From NCBI RefSeq assembly GCF_037975245.1, contig NC_092579.1, positions 8,214,001 to 8,278,000 on the forward strand: DNA of 64,000 nucleotides, given 5' to 3'. The position numbers were made by a program, and so were the translations under genes. Shown in pieces: positions 10,387 to 26,905 of the stretch (position 1 is its first letter; each line of letters starts with the position of its first letter). The notes beneath the pieces are model-generated. The model saw only the letters and a list, made by a program, of their open reading frames with translations. It ran no database searches and was not told the origin of the DNA. Source of the stretch: Apostichopus japonicus. Its lineage: Eukaryota > Echinodermata > Holothuroidea > Aspidochirotida > Stichopodidae.

Positions 10387-10692
10387 GTGTCACGCGATGG
10401 AACCATAAAGGAAGCGGTCTTCTCTCCATGGGGATGATAACCGTTTTCCTCTCAGCAAGTTTGTACGACAACATTTTGAACATGGAAAAAATGTGGGCTC
10501 ATTCTGAAGAAATCATCAACTTAATCAATAAATTGTGTTTGCTGACGCTTCTTGCGTCATACTTTTTGGTGGCGCTGTTATCAAAACTTCGAAGTCATAT
10601 GAAAGGGGATGTTCCTTGCCTTGCGTGGGCGACAACTTGGAACGTGAGATATCTCATTAAAAGAGCTCAACTTTTGGATTTACCGAGTAAAG
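10387..10692 (+). CDS. Gustatory receptor-like gene A, exon 2
   Basis: Exon bounded by acceptor CTCTCAACAG| and donor AAAG|GTTAGT, phase 1 at both ends, 306 bp. The open frame includes an internal Met at 10428 that could serve as start if exon 1 is wrong. It encodes a short hydrophobic stretch (MITVFLSASLY), an Asn/Glu-bearing linker, and a clear membrane helix (LCLLTLLASYFLVALLSKL). A basic, Trp-containing loop follows. In the model it supplies the first two membrane segments of a seven-pass receptor. Against copy B it differs at five residues and no silent sites, a striking contrast with exon 3. Confidence 0.6.
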
Positions 10693-11202
10693 GTTAGTTT
10701 ATTTCCATTATCTACAAAAAAGAGAGAAAGATTTCTCAGATATACAGAAAAGTCAATAAAGGTTTTTTTCTTCTTTTCGTACACGCAATTAAAGTAATGA
10801 ACACTAGAAAAAATATGTTTTTAATATTACACGACAGCAACCATGAGAGGAAAAAAAAACAACCCGGAAGAAAATTCCAAGAATTTCATGTCAAATATGC
10901 CTATTTATTTTTTATATATTTAAATCTCGTATCAGCTAATCTGAACATTGATAATTTTCGAGTAATATATGAATGAAAACCCCTGACTTACAATGTGAAT
11001 GTACAAATATTTAGGCTTTAAACTTTGAGGTTATGGATGGAGTACTCAACACGTGACTTTAAATATAATATCAATCATAAAAAATGTTCTAGTATTACAC
11101 GGATAGGTAAATTTTCCGGTATTTAAATTTCTTGTTTTTTTCTCACATTTTTCCATCGGTCTCTTTGAAATGACTTTCCTTTATTTTTATTTTCTTCCAA
11201 AG

Positions 11203-11948
11203 GAATGCCTGGTAAATATTTTCTCTTCCTCTGTATGCTATGGCCGTTCTTAAACTCTTGTTACCGCGCCATCATTTATTTCTACCTAAGCGAGTGTGAA
11301 TTTGACAGTCACGTGGTGACGACTGCCCTCTTTGGAATTATTATGATGGAGACTTGGGGACTGTTCGTGTACCTCATCTACTTCATCCGGGTATCATTCC
11401 AGAGGCAGTTTTCTCTCATCCTAGTGTACCTCCGGGATTTCGAGGGTCACATTGATCGTTGCCGAGGGGCGATTCTATGTGCATTTGCAGATTATAACCT
11501 ATTTAAAACTTTCTGTAACGGATATTTCTTGCTAACCTTCCCCGTGATCGTCATTGGATTGACGTCACACATCACATGGCAGTACTTACTTTATCAAGTT
11601 TGTGCGACGGACTTGTCGATCATGAAAACTCAAAATTTTCTCCGATGGTTAGTACTGTCCGAGATATCGATGGCGCTCTTCTTATATATCTTCGCAAGTG
11701 GTGGCATGAGTGTCAACTACCTTGGCCTACAGTTACATTCGAACGTTTTGAAGTTAAAATCAGCAGCGCATGCTCTCTTTTGGGATGAAATTGTGCAAGT
11801 CGTCGATACGACGAACAGAGGGTCTCAATTATTGTACCTAAGCGTATTTTTCTCAACTGTTGGTATCTTTATGTCGCTTCAATTTAATGATCAAGATGTC
11901 ACGTATATGAATGCGCGGTATAACACAACAAATATGACGATTTGCTGA
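11203..11948 (+). CDS. Gustatory receptor-like gene A, exon 3 (C-terminal)
   Basis: Exon from acceptor TTCCAAAG| (phase 1; the GGA codon is completed across the 510-bp intron) to TGA at 11946-11948, about 248 codons. It encodes five hydrophobic helices: around KYFLFLCMLWPFLNSCY, TALFGIIMMETWGLFVYLIY, YFLLTFPVIVIGLTSHITW, WLVLSEISMALFLYIF and LYLSVFFSTVGIFMSLQF. The last helix ends in the hydrophobic-QF pattern of TM7 in insect gustatory/odorant receptors and animal GRLs. The spaced loops before it also fit that superfamily. With exons 1-2 the protein would be 485 aa with seven membrane helices, a normal length for the family. Ligand is unknown; an ion-channel role is inferred only from superfamily membership. 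The protein is identical to copy B over this exon. The alternative is another orphan multipass family. Confidence 0.6.
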
Positions 11949-12859
11949 AGTTGAGTGGATAAGGTTTCTCCTCTTCTTAAAAGCGAAGCAAAATCAATTA
12001 ACAGCATATTGGGATTAATGATAGAGGTGTTTGTTTTGATTAACTTCTTTATACAACAACCTTACGTGGCATTGTATTGTATATCGTACAATACAATTGA
12101 ATACATTACACATAATTGCATGCATCAATAATTATTAATTTAAGTATAGATTGTTCTGAAAGTTGCATTTCTGAAATTACTATATAACTTCTTTCACGAC
12201 GGCGGATAAGGATCAAATAGAAACCAATCAAGGAGTAATAAACTCCATATTTGATAACAAAAATACTATTTCTATGGATCACGAAGTTCTTTAATTTTAT
12301 TAATAATTTTAAACTCATCAAGATTAGTCTATTATAGTATAGAGTACTTCGTACTTTAACTCATCCGGCCTAACTGTATAAAACTGTATGTATATGCTTT
12401 ATAAATCTAACTTGACCGTTTTTGATAAGTCACCCTTTTCACTTGCTTTTAGATTGAAATTATATTCTATAAGAAAGTTCTATTCTTTCTATTTCGAAAT
12501 GGATGCATCGATAGATGTGAAGCTCAAAAAATGACAAAAATGAAAATAATTAGCAGTTTCAGTGAAAATTTTATTGTAATTTTTTACGTAAATTTTTTTT
12601 GCGCATTATTATTCCACATCAAATTGAGGGAAGGCTGGTGAATTACATATTTACAAGGCAGTAACATCTCAATTAGGTAATACACGTATGTATGGCCAAC
12701 GGAAACGGAAGTTCTGCTTGCTCACAGGAACAAGCTGTTTGTAACAAAATATGCATTATTTATTAAAGCTGTGGAAACGTATACCATTTTAGGCAACCTT
12801 TTATGTGATGCATACTCAAAGAAGGTTACTCAAGTCTGGTTTTGATAATGGGTTGTTTT

Positions 12860-12860
<1 letters not shown>
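11949..12860. other. 3' flank of receptor A; no gene seen
   Basis: AT-rich sequence, probably including the 3' UTR. No recognisable coding. It is almost identical in copy 2. Confidence 0.5.
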
Positions 12861-12922
<62 letters not shown>

Positions 12923-12961
12923 TATATATATAAATAATATATATATATATATATATATATA
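12861..12961. repeat. (TA)n microsatellite followed by C-run
   Basis: Two TA blocks with AAATA interruptions, followed by a poly-C/CCT tract near 12992-13010. The paralogous tract at 28565-28640 is shorter. Confidence 0.95.
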
Positions 12962-14394
12962 AATATATACTCCCCCTCTTCTTTTCCTCCCATCCCCCCC
13001 CCCCCTCCTCCTCTCATAATAAATAATCCACACTACTAAAATAATACAAAGATCCTACTGCTGGCGGTTTCTATATGATGTAGTTTCTTTGAATTATTCT
13101 GTTCATATATTAGTAAAATACATGCCAGCGATATGAATATTAATAAGCAGGAATGTATACCATTTTTGTATAAAGGTAAAAGAAAAGGAAAGAAAGCGAA
13201 TATTGTTCAGTACTCGTTATAGGAATGTATAATGAAAAGTTACTCGATTAAAGCCAAAATATACAATAACCGTCATCATCTACCGAGATTTTTATTTATA
13301 TTCTTAAATTAATCCGTGAGATTATTTTACATCAGATAACATGTGCATCACTTCCACTATACTACTTGAATTTGATAATTAGTGGACCAATATCTCGATT
13401 TCCCCTCCTACCTCCCCCACCTTTGAATCAAATCTTTCGCCTGCATATCTAGTAACATAATTGAATTAAATATTAATAAACAATAAAATTGGAAGCCAAA
13501 TCACAAAGCTGGATAAAAGATTATATTCGGGGATAGCACACATGTCGGGGAAATTGATACCTCGTTATGGCTCAAGTATGCATGGTTATTGCTACTATAC
13601 TATAGCTGCTGAAACTTTTAACACTGTTGGATTTTGTCTCAAATGGCAGCCGACGAAGCAAGGGCAACCCTAGAATCAATGGGCCTCTATTAACACATCC
13701 AAGCAAGACAAACCAAACTTCTCTTTCTATACCCCTGCGAATATTTATTAGTGGAGAGAGGGGCGGGGTGCGAGCGGGGGAGGGGGGGGGGTGGCATGCG
13801 GTGTCTTGGGGCTAAAGATCGTGTTAATCTGTCACTTTTGTGTAGCCGACTTGTCTTCTTCATGTTGATAGCAATGAACTGTGTTGTTCTCTAGGTTATT
13901 GTAAATTTGATTCCAACCACCATTTTAACACCTCTTGTACGATTCCATATTCGGCACTTTCTCATCATCAATGTCGTTATTGTTATTTTGATATAGCAAT
14001 GAAGGGTCGAAATTTATAGAGCAGTGAAAATTATCATATCCGAGATTTTGCCAATGGACCAATAAGTTTCTGGCTTTAACAGTGCCAAAAATAAACATAT
14101 TTGATTTTCTGCCGTTAGTCGAAATTGTTTTCTTGCCCCGAAAAAGACTCTTTATATGTCTTGAACTCCATACTGTTTTAATTTACAATTGTCTTTATTT
14201 ACATCACGTGATCAATTATGTTGAATTTCAGCTCATTTAAATTATCAATTGGAAATATTTTCAAATCTAATTACAAGGATATGGTTTAAGAGATTTAAGA
14301 TATCTGATTTAAACTGTAAATTGCTTCTTCTTTCTAAAATATTTTACGTTAATACGTGTTTTCCTCCTACTTCTTCTTCTAAACAATGAATAAG
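12962..14394. other. Intergenic; no gene seen
   Basis: No exon recognised. A G-rich stretch at 13757-13800 could form G-quadruplexes. It is alignable with 28640-30129 but more diverged than the receptor exons. Confidence 0.5.
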
Positions 14395-16202
<1,808 letters not shown>

Positions 16203-16592
16203 CTATAACTAATATAAAATAACAAGTTACACGTTCTTCTAATTTGCATAATAAATCCCTCGATAGTAAGCTGCATCATGATGGTTAATTTTTTAAGGTA
16301 ATATTTCTGTTTTATTGTCGAAAATGTGATTTATTTTGCATAAACATTATGACGTAGACTTGAACAAGTAGAAGCGTAGTTTGTAGTAACTGAGGGTGCA
16401 CCACTTCGATATAGCAATAAACAATGACATTATGTGACAAAGCACCACTTACAGTGTTTGGGGAAGTACAATAATTAAAAGAAATTGTGAGATGCCAGCA
16501 GTCTTTACAACTAACTTTAGTTTAGTATATCGGAAAGAACCTATGATACCCGTTTTAAAGAAATATCACTCACAACAGAGCATGGGCATGAA

Positions 16593-17225
16593 CACTGGCG
16601 GATCCATGGGGGCCAAGGGGGGCCATGCCCCCGCCCCCAAGGTGAGCCAAAAAGTGTTTCCGAACATCCGCTAAATCATATGATTGGAAATTTAAAAAAT
16701 CGAGAGGAATAGCAGTGGTAGACTAATCTAAACCTTTTCGTTTTCTGGTTTAAAATTAAATGCAGAGCTTCCAACTGACCCGCAATTCGAGGGAATTAGA
16801 CCCGCATTCTAACACCCAAACCCGCTGACCCGCACAAGCGTCCGAAAAATCCGCATTGTAATTGTCAAGTATACATAAAAAAAATTGCATCAAATTTTGA
16901 CTTAGCAACCATCATTTCTTTAGCATTTAGCATAATAGAGTATAAAACCTCCTTTACAGCATCATTTGAACCTCAAATTAGCCTATATTTCTTTTCATTG
17001 GGGCGAGCAGCGAACATTTTCATGCCACGGGAAAGAATGAATTATCACCTACTATTCAATTTATTGATGTTACACACAAAAAAATGCATATTTCTCAGAA
17101 AATTTTGGGTGACAAAAGCCTTTCTAAGTGCCACCATTTTACATGTAGGCATCACCAGGATTCCAAAAAATTTCAAAAGGGGAGGGGGACACCCCCTCCC
17201 ATTATACCCCTCCCCCAGGACGGCG
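16593..17225. mobile_element. Probable hAT-type MITE at duplication boundary
   Basis: Begins CACTGGCGGATCCATGGGGG exactly where homology between the two segment copies stops. It has the G/C-run interior (GGGGAGGGGGACACCCCCTC near 17180) seen in the MITE at 1107-1476. A matching right TIR and target duplication were not found, so the right end is approximate. Confidence 0.45.
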
Positions 17226-17301
17226 ATTCGTGGCATGGACCAGCATTTGCCTTCTCAAGAGTTGGGAGCTATGTAAATGTATGAGCATGAGGATTTACAG
17301 T

Positions 17302-17550
17302 TTGGCTCCAATGACAATCGATGGTGTTTGATCTAGTGGTTAGTTTTGTTTGATTAGACACTGTCATAAAAACAGATAAGTAAGGGACGAAGTACCAGCG
17401 GTTGTCACGGTAACCGAAAATTAATAAGCCCACCATACACTGAAGATATATAGCTCTTCTTGAATACAATATTCCATGAATGGATATTAATTGAAAACCC
17501 ATGATAAAGAAGCTGCCATACGGTTTAACCATTATTTGTACACTGCTTCT
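17302..17550. repeat. Stranded copy of TEKT3 intron 1 sequence
   Basis: 249 bp collinear with 37323-37571, which lies in TEKT3 intron 1, with few substitutions and the same orientation. It shows that the original duplication extended beyond 32328 and that the part between was lost from copy 1. Confidence 0.85.
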
Positions 17551-17996
17551 TGTCTGATGCCGGTAAATCTGATCTAGTTTCGAATGAGGTGTAACAGAAG
17601 TGTTAGACACCACCATCGATCCCAGAAAATACACACACAGCTTGCCACCGTCGGTAATTAGACACCAGTGTACAGTCAATACATGCAGCTACGGTCAATA
17701 CCCACAACACATTGTACATATAGCAGTGATGGACATCTCAGGTACAGATAAAAGATAACAAGGGGTATCACGTTTCATTACTGTCTGCATTTTGTAGCGA
17801 CAAGAAAAAAATTCACTTGCAAGCAACGGAAAGTTACCTTTTTTCAGAGGGCGGCACGTGGTTTGGGGCTAGTCTTCAATGCCTTTATCGTTTACATGTG
17901 TTTATCATCACCTATATTTAATTACTGATGATATGACAGTTTTCCCACAAATTCAACTTGCTCAAGTCTCTAATATTTTTTTGTTTAATCAAGTTC
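17551..17996. other. Junction spacer between segment copies
   Basis: Sequence with no match elsewhere in the window. It provides the immediate 5' flank of receptor gene B. No TATA box as clear as the one at 1931 was seen. Confidence 0.5.
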
Positions 17997-18153
17997 AAAC
18001 GACTTCCTTGTCTCTTGGCGTAAACAATTGTTTTCTATCATTCGGCCTGCTTCGCTCATAGAAGTAACATTTATTGTCTATATATGCACACTGAAACTTT
18101 CTCATCTTTAGCTTAGTGGAAACGTGAAAGGAATTATATAACGCCTTGAACGG

Positions 18154-18559
18154 ATGGCGACTACAAAGTATAACTCTATATGTATTTCTACTGAAAAAGT
18201 TACGCCTTCCGCCAAAAAGTTTCCTGTGGCTTTTTGGCTGATCGTTAAAGGCCTTTGGCTGTTCCATTACAAATCGGTCGTTCAAGACAGAAAATGCTTT
18301 AAATGTAGCGTCCATAAATTGATGAGGAACAGGAAAGAGCGCCTCCGACCAGACGGCCCACCAAGGACCAAGGTTGAAGTGATTGATTCGTTGCTTCTGT
18401 CTTACGATAGAAACGACGACAAACGGTTTCGGAAGGAAGAGGCCAAATCGAATCTATCTGTAAATATTCAAGATGGCGATTGTGAGGTCTGTGAGGTCTG
18501 TGATACTGAGTGGTGGGATTATTTTGGCAGGACCTGTAGATATACGGAAGAAGACATCG
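18154..18559 (+). CDS. Gustatory receptor-like gene B, candidate exon 1
   Basis: Paralogue of 2246-2651 with the same length, start and GTGAGT donor. It differs by two amino-acid changes (KERLRPDG here versus KECLQPDG in A) and one silent change. The duplicated segment starts only 157 bp upstream, so this gene must use a different promoter. Exon status carries the same uncertainty as in gene A. Confidence 0.45.
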
Positions 18560-20280
18560 GTGAGTAATGTCAGTTATTCAAATACTGCGACAGGTGATAT
18601 TGTCTGATAACGTAATGTACTCGTAATTATGTACCATAAAAACATCTCTCTCGAGAGAGAAAAACACACCATAAGAAGATCATGGATTTATGGCAAGTAC
18701 GGTACGTCCGGGGATTGGGTGCACAAAAAAAAAGTCACAGAAATGACGAAAACAACTGTGAAAGGATGTTATAGCCTATGGTGTGATGATCTCCCAAACG
18801 CCTATATACTAAAACCTGAAACAACAACATTTCTGAAAGGAAGGAATTTGGAAGAAAGAAAGAAAGAAAATAGGACTCGAAGCTTTCCAACTAAATATTT
18901 GTATTCAGGTAATATTAGCATGTTAAATATCTGGGCGACAAGACTTTGATAATCAAATTGATCAATAAGCCCTACTCGTACAGTAATCTTCATTTTTTCT
19001 TGAAAAATAAATTATCTCGGAAACTCGGAAACTCTTTTAACCAATAGTGGTAATTTTAGCGCTTATGGTCGGTATTAAACTGTAAATAATTGTTATTGAA
19101 ATTTTATATAAACTGTTCCTACATGGACAAACGTATACACGCTGCCTTTGAAAATCTAACAATACTTCTGCAGTCGTTATACATAACCGTATAATAGCAA
19201 TAAGCGGTTCAAGCGTGTCAGTGACACATGGCACCCAGGATTGGTTCATACATTTTGAGCCAACGTATCACAACTGCTAGTCACATTTCTGCACGAAAAT
19301 AATTGGATGGTTCTAACATGGCTTATGCCTAAAGTTTGTTTTAGTTTACTACTAACAACTGGTTTTTCTAATTGAAAACTGAACAGCTGTACTTCATATC
19401 CAGATTATGACGGTGCCCTTTTCTCTAAAGTGACACCATTATGGTTTTAGTAAAGGTAAAGGCCCAGCTCTCTTTCTTGGACCGGGCCAGCATTATTCCA
19501 TTGGTCGTGAATTATCAAAGGGGCGGGGGGGGGGAGGGGGTGTTGAGAGACCAGTTCTCATAAAACGGCACCGACCGAGGAGCTAACGACTTCATCGAGT
19601 TAGTATTAGAACTTCAAGCATTGAATACATTTCAAGATATTACTAGCTTGAAACGTTGCAAGTTATGAAACATAACCTGAGCCCAACACATTTTCTCCTT
19701 GTTGGATTATATAACAGTCATGTCCATCTAAAGTAAAGATCCTTTATTGTAATAAAGAAATATGGGATTGTAATCCCTTGTTCATATCATTGTCTAATAA
19801 TAACGGTAAGGCAGAACAGAACAGTTCCGTTTATAGTTTTGTACAACCATACCACGCAATACACTCTGTACTAGCCTTTACATGAGTTACTGGAAGAATT
19901 CACAAACAATGGCATTCTATTTCGTGTCTTCAATATTTTATGGATATAGTCAAAGTTATCATTTATTGATTGCTCTTCTGTTGATATCTTCTGTTTTGAA
20001 TACTTTCCAAACAATTAACAATACAAACAGATTGAAAGTGAAACTGAATTGTATTACTTTTAGGTCAGTAGGTTATATTCACCAGAGAGCACAATAAACA
20101 GAAAACTGAGTTACCATCAAGCACGACAAAAGCAAGTGTGTCTTTTCCCGATTTCTTCAAGCCTCTGTTATATAACCTGGCTATGTATGAGGATGCGGGA
20201 AGAGGGGCGGGGGAGGGGGGGGGCCACTCCCCACAAAAAATGACACGTGAAATGGTGAATATATAGATTATCTTTTCATT

Positions 20281-22433
<2,153 letters not shown>

Positions 22434-23036
22434 GAATTTACTGAAGTTAAAAAACATTGAAGCTCTTAAAGTGACCACCAAAAATGGTATTGGTTTCAGT
22501 GTCAAACACTGTTAACATTCTATACCTAATTGAAAAGTATAAAAGGAAGGTTTCATATATTCCATTGGCACTGTGACATCATATAGATTCACAAGATGAC
22601 AGCACCAAGCACGAGTTTTTAACGAACTATAATATCTCCCAAAGGGAGCATCCTTAATAAATCAAATAAACAAAAGAATGATGATAATTAGAGGGTTGCA
22701 AACCTTTAATTCTGACGTCATCGTCTTTGAAATGGACAATAGTTGGCGTTTTTTAATATCTAACCGGTAAAACAATGTTGTTTTCAGGAAAGCAAAATAA
22801 ATTTCGTTAATTAGACTCACGTAAGGTTAATGATCATATCGTATTTCCGCGAACCTCCCTCAAATAACTAATGTCTACATCGCTATCACATGCACAAACA
22901 GCTCAAGAAATACACAATTTTTTTTTTTTCTGTAAGTAGATAAGTTAATGACGCTCTTAATTCTCTGAAATGTGTGATTTCCTTGTAACGACGTTCCTGA
23001 ATTCGATCACTTGATACAATGACACAATATTAATAA

Positions 23037-23039
<3 letters not shown>

Positions 23040-23093
<54 letters not shown>

Positions 23094-23198
23094 GTATTTT
23101 AATTTATATAGGTATGTTTATTTATATATGTATATTATATATGTACATGTATATTAAATATTTATATATATATTAAATATTTATATATATATATTAAA

Positions 23199-23263
<65 letters not shown>
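23040..23263. repeat. (TA)n-rich tract: PLE-free site
   Basis: TA and TATTAAATATTTA units without the PLE fold-back that splits the matching tract in copy 1. Flanks match copy 1 on both sides (AATAAATATAATATATA on the left and CCTGGGTAATCTG on the right). Confidence 0.9.
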
Positions 23264-23265
<2 letters not shown>

Positions 23266-23449
23266 TGGGTAATCTGTGTGACCATAATAAGAAAGCTTGA
23301 AGGGAGTCGTAGTGATCCTTAAAGTACGTTCACACTGTCATAGTCTCAATAAGGATATGGCTTTTCTTTCCGGGTTCAAGCACTTTGAGCAGTCTGGGGG
23401 CTTACGATACACTAACGTGATTTCAATCACTCTTTTTACACGTGACGAA

Positions 23450-23580
<131 letters not shown>

Positions 23581-23976
23581 CAACGTGAAGAATACCAACC
23601 AGAATAAATAGAAAATGTGCATATAACGATAAAAGGAGGCTAATATAAAGTTTAAAAAAAAAACAATCATTCCTGTTTATATTTGATTAGAACGATTCGT
23701 ACAATAAAAAACTGTAATTACACATATACAATACAGAAATATAAAAAAAGGATCCTGGTGTAAATCTCCCAAGTTACGTTAAACGAGAGCGAAAGCAATA
23801 ATTTTTTGGCTCAAAATAAAGGATATGCATATTTGTGTTTCGGTTGTTTTTGTTCTGATCTCATTATTACTCATATGTTGACAGAAACGCATAAGAGTCA
23901 AAATATATCAATTAACCCACGTGAAAATGAGGTTTAAATAAGTCCAGAATTATGCCTAGCTAACCACCGACGCAAT

Positions 23977-24194
23977 GCCCGGGTCACATCTGCGCGATTC
24001 AACACGCGATTCAACTCGCAACTAAAATCACGCGAATCAGAAAAGTTGCGCTGATTAGGACATTGCTCTATTGCAAATCGACGGCGCAACTTTTATTGCG
24101 CAACAAGTTGATACCCGTGTCTAACTACGCGATTCAACCTTCAATTGTATTGCGAGTTGAATCGCGTGTTGAATCGCGCAGATGTGACCCGGGC
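23977..24194. mobile_element. Palindromic MITE with ~45-bp TIRs
   Basis: 218-bp element starting GCCCGGGTCACATCTGCGCG, with its long inverse complement ending at 24194. The arms carry repeated CGCGATTCAAC motifs. It is absent from copy 1, whose sequence runs from CGCAATG straight to TTAGAG. No target duplication could be read on the right because another element follows directly. Confidence 0.75.
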
Positions 24195-25057
24195 GCGAAA
24201 TTATTTTTCCCACTTCGACGCGGCCATATTAGCATAATGGGCGTGGACTATCGGTCGTTGTTACGGCTTATTGGTCCACGTCACAGACTATGAAGTGATA
24301 TCTCTCGGGTGTTTGTTTGGGTGCTGAAAGTTCTCAATTAAGTTACATGTCAGGGATTCTAGTACACGTACCAGTATAATAAATAGTATAGTACAGAGGG
24401 ACATTGCTATTTAGGCATAGTTATAGCAGAAAGCTGCTACTCTAACAGTAACAGCTCCCTGGTTATAGTTAATACAGACGCAAGTGACAACTGTTTAATA
24501 AAATGGGTAGAATATTTCAAGTCCGTAACAATACGAACTAATGATGAAAGCACGTAGGCTCCTTACTGCCGTTTAAAAGGGGGTTCATTTATAAATGAAC
24601 AAATAATTTAGAATGATGGATAAAACAATATGGGGCACAATAGAATACATGTATCTTTGTAGGTTTCTAGCATTGAAAGGTCAGTGGGCCTACCTGGTGT
24701 AATATGAAGTATAATAATCAATACCACGGGAGGTTCATTTATAACTTTCCCAGACCCTGCTGTCACGGGAGGTTCTTTTCCAAACTTTTCCAGTTTGATT
24801 TTGTGATGGAATTTACCTCAAGAGCTCCATAAGACCCGATTGACTGGGAGGAGCAGTCGCACATCATCATGGATCTCATGAAGTCATGTCTTAGGCCTGA
24901 GTATATTAGGCCTGAGTATATTAGCTGAGTATATTATTAAAGAGCTATACGTAAGAGCTCGAAGTCGAAGTCACAAACTTGCCGGCCTGTGACGTATTTC
25001 ATAAGCCACGCCCATGTGGCCGCGTCGAAGTGGGAAAAATAATTTCGCGACCCGGGC
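24195..25057. mobile_element. Larger TIR element joined to the MITE
   Basis: Left terminus begins GCGAAATTATTTTTCCCACT. The right terminus is its inverse, followed by GACCCGGGC, the end motif of the adjacent MITE. Inverted repeats continue inward through a GGGCGTGG/CCACGCCC pair to about 50 bp. There is no coding capacity. The interior has a small GGCCTGAGTATATTA tandem near 24895-24935. Together with 23977-24194 it forms one 1081-bp insertion unique to copy 2. Confidence 0.65.
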
Positions 25058-25793
25058 TTAAGAGTAAACATAAACATAACGAATGTATACACTAGCATGC
25101 ATGCATGGACGAAATCCGAATTTGTATCATAAGTTCTCAGTTAGATGCCTCCTACATCAAACCCATCGTTTAGCTGAAACAAAATGTGTTGCATACTAGT
25201 GTGTATAATAACCTGAGGGATGGAGGGGGGGGGGGGGTGGAGGGGTGAAATGCACGTGGTAACACAATGCCATGAATTGATTTACCATTTCGGGGGTCGC
25301 ATAGTAAAGAAAAAAGTATATATGTGTATATTATTGTTATCGCAAACAGGAAGCCGATCGATATCAAACTTTGGCTATTGGATGTACATAGCCTTTACCT
25401 GGGTATTGGAATTCTAGCCACCGTGAGTGATGACGTCATAACGTCCGCCGTCAAAGCTCAAATAGCCACATCGTGCGATGAGATATGCAAGGCTAGAAGG
25501 ATTGCCAATCATATTCATATTACTATTATCTTAAAGCAGTTATTTGGGTTGGTTTTGAAACTTTCCCGAAACCATTTGTTATTATAAGATCGCACTCACA
25601 ATGTAGTTCTATACTAAATGAAGAAACCTAAAATGTTTGAAAATCTATGACATTAATTTGTAATGTGCTTTTCTGGCGAGGATAGGCTGAGAATCCAAAG
25701 TAGTATCACTAAATTATTCGCTGTTGTGTTGGTACGGTGGGAAATTTATGGTCGTCTAACGTTGCATCATTTCCAAGCTTCTTAGTGGAATGT

Positions 25794-26043
25794 TGCTCGT
25801 GGAGTGTTAGCTCAGTGGTTAACGCCGGTGCCTTCCAATCATAAGGTCCCCGGTTCGAGTGACTCCAAGATTAATGTATGTCGTCCAGTTACAGAGTTGT
25901 TGACAATTGACAATTCATAATCACGGACGTTAAATATGAATGTAAGAGACTGACTTCGGTCAGCTTGCGGCTTTGATAAGCCAACGAGGCTTCTTCGCGA
26001 GCTCCTGCTTGCAGGAGGGTCTAAAATAAAAATAAAACAAAAA
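25794..26043 (+). mobile_element. tRNA-derived SINE, family 1, copy b
   Basis: Duplicate of the SINE at 10101-10350, with A and B boxes, hairpin and A-rich tail unchanged. Confidence 0.8.
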
Positions 26044-26079
26044 GGTGCAAGCGGTTATACGTTTGGATTCTCTCAACAG

Positions 26080-26385
26080 GTGTCACGCGATGGAACCATA
26101 AAGGAAGCGGTCTTCTCTCCATGGGGATGATAACCGTTTTCCTCTCAGCAAGTTTCTACGACATCATTTTCAACATGGTAAAAATGTGGGCTCATTCTGA
26201 AGAAATCATCAACTTAATCAATAAATTGTGTTTGCTGACGCTTCTTGCGTCATACTTTTTGGTGGCGCTGTTATCAAAACTTCGAAGTCATATGAAAGGG
26301 GATGTTCCTTGCCTTGCGTGGGCGACAACTTGGAACGTGAGATATCTCATTAAAAGAGCTCAACTTTTGGATTTACCGACTAAAG
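26080..26385 (+). CDS. Gustatory receptor-like gene B, exon 2
   Basis: Same acceptor, donor, length and phases as 10387-10692. Compared with gene A, residues read SFYDIIFNMVKM instead of SLYDNILNMEKM, plus a Thr for Ser at the exon end. These are five changes, all amino-acid-altering, and all transversions of the complementary kind (G to C or A to T). The membrane helix LCLLTLLASYFLVALLSKL is unchanged. The frame is intact. Confidence 0.6.
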
Positions 26386-26905
26386 GTTAGTTTATTTCCA
26401 TTATCTACAAAAAAAGAAAGAAAGATTTCTCAGATATACAGAAAAGTCAATAAAGGTTTTTTCTTCTTTTCGTACACGCAATTAAAGTATGTACACGTAA
26501 TGAACACTAGAAAAAAATATGTTTTTAATATTACACGACAGCAACCATGAGAGGAAAAAAAACAACCCGGAAGAAAATTCCAAGAATTTCATGTTAAATA
26601 TGCCTATTTATTTTTTATATATTTAAATCTCGTATCAGCTAATCTGAACATTGATAATTTTCGAGTAATATATGAATGAAAACCCCTGACTTACAATGTG
26701 AATGTACAAATATTTAGGCTTTAAACTTTGAGGTTATGGATGGAGTACTCAACACGTGACTTTAAATATAATATCAATCATAAAAAATGTTCTAGTATTA
26801 CACGGATAGGTAAATTTTCCGGTATTTAAATTTCTTGTTTTTTTCTCACATTTTTCCATCGGTCTCTTTGAAATGACTTTCCTTTATTTTTATTTTCTTC
26901 CAAAG

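Noticed and set aside
17045-17284. Three overlapping 60-90 codon frames
   Set aside because: They lie in the G/C-run interior of a probable MITE and have no coding features.
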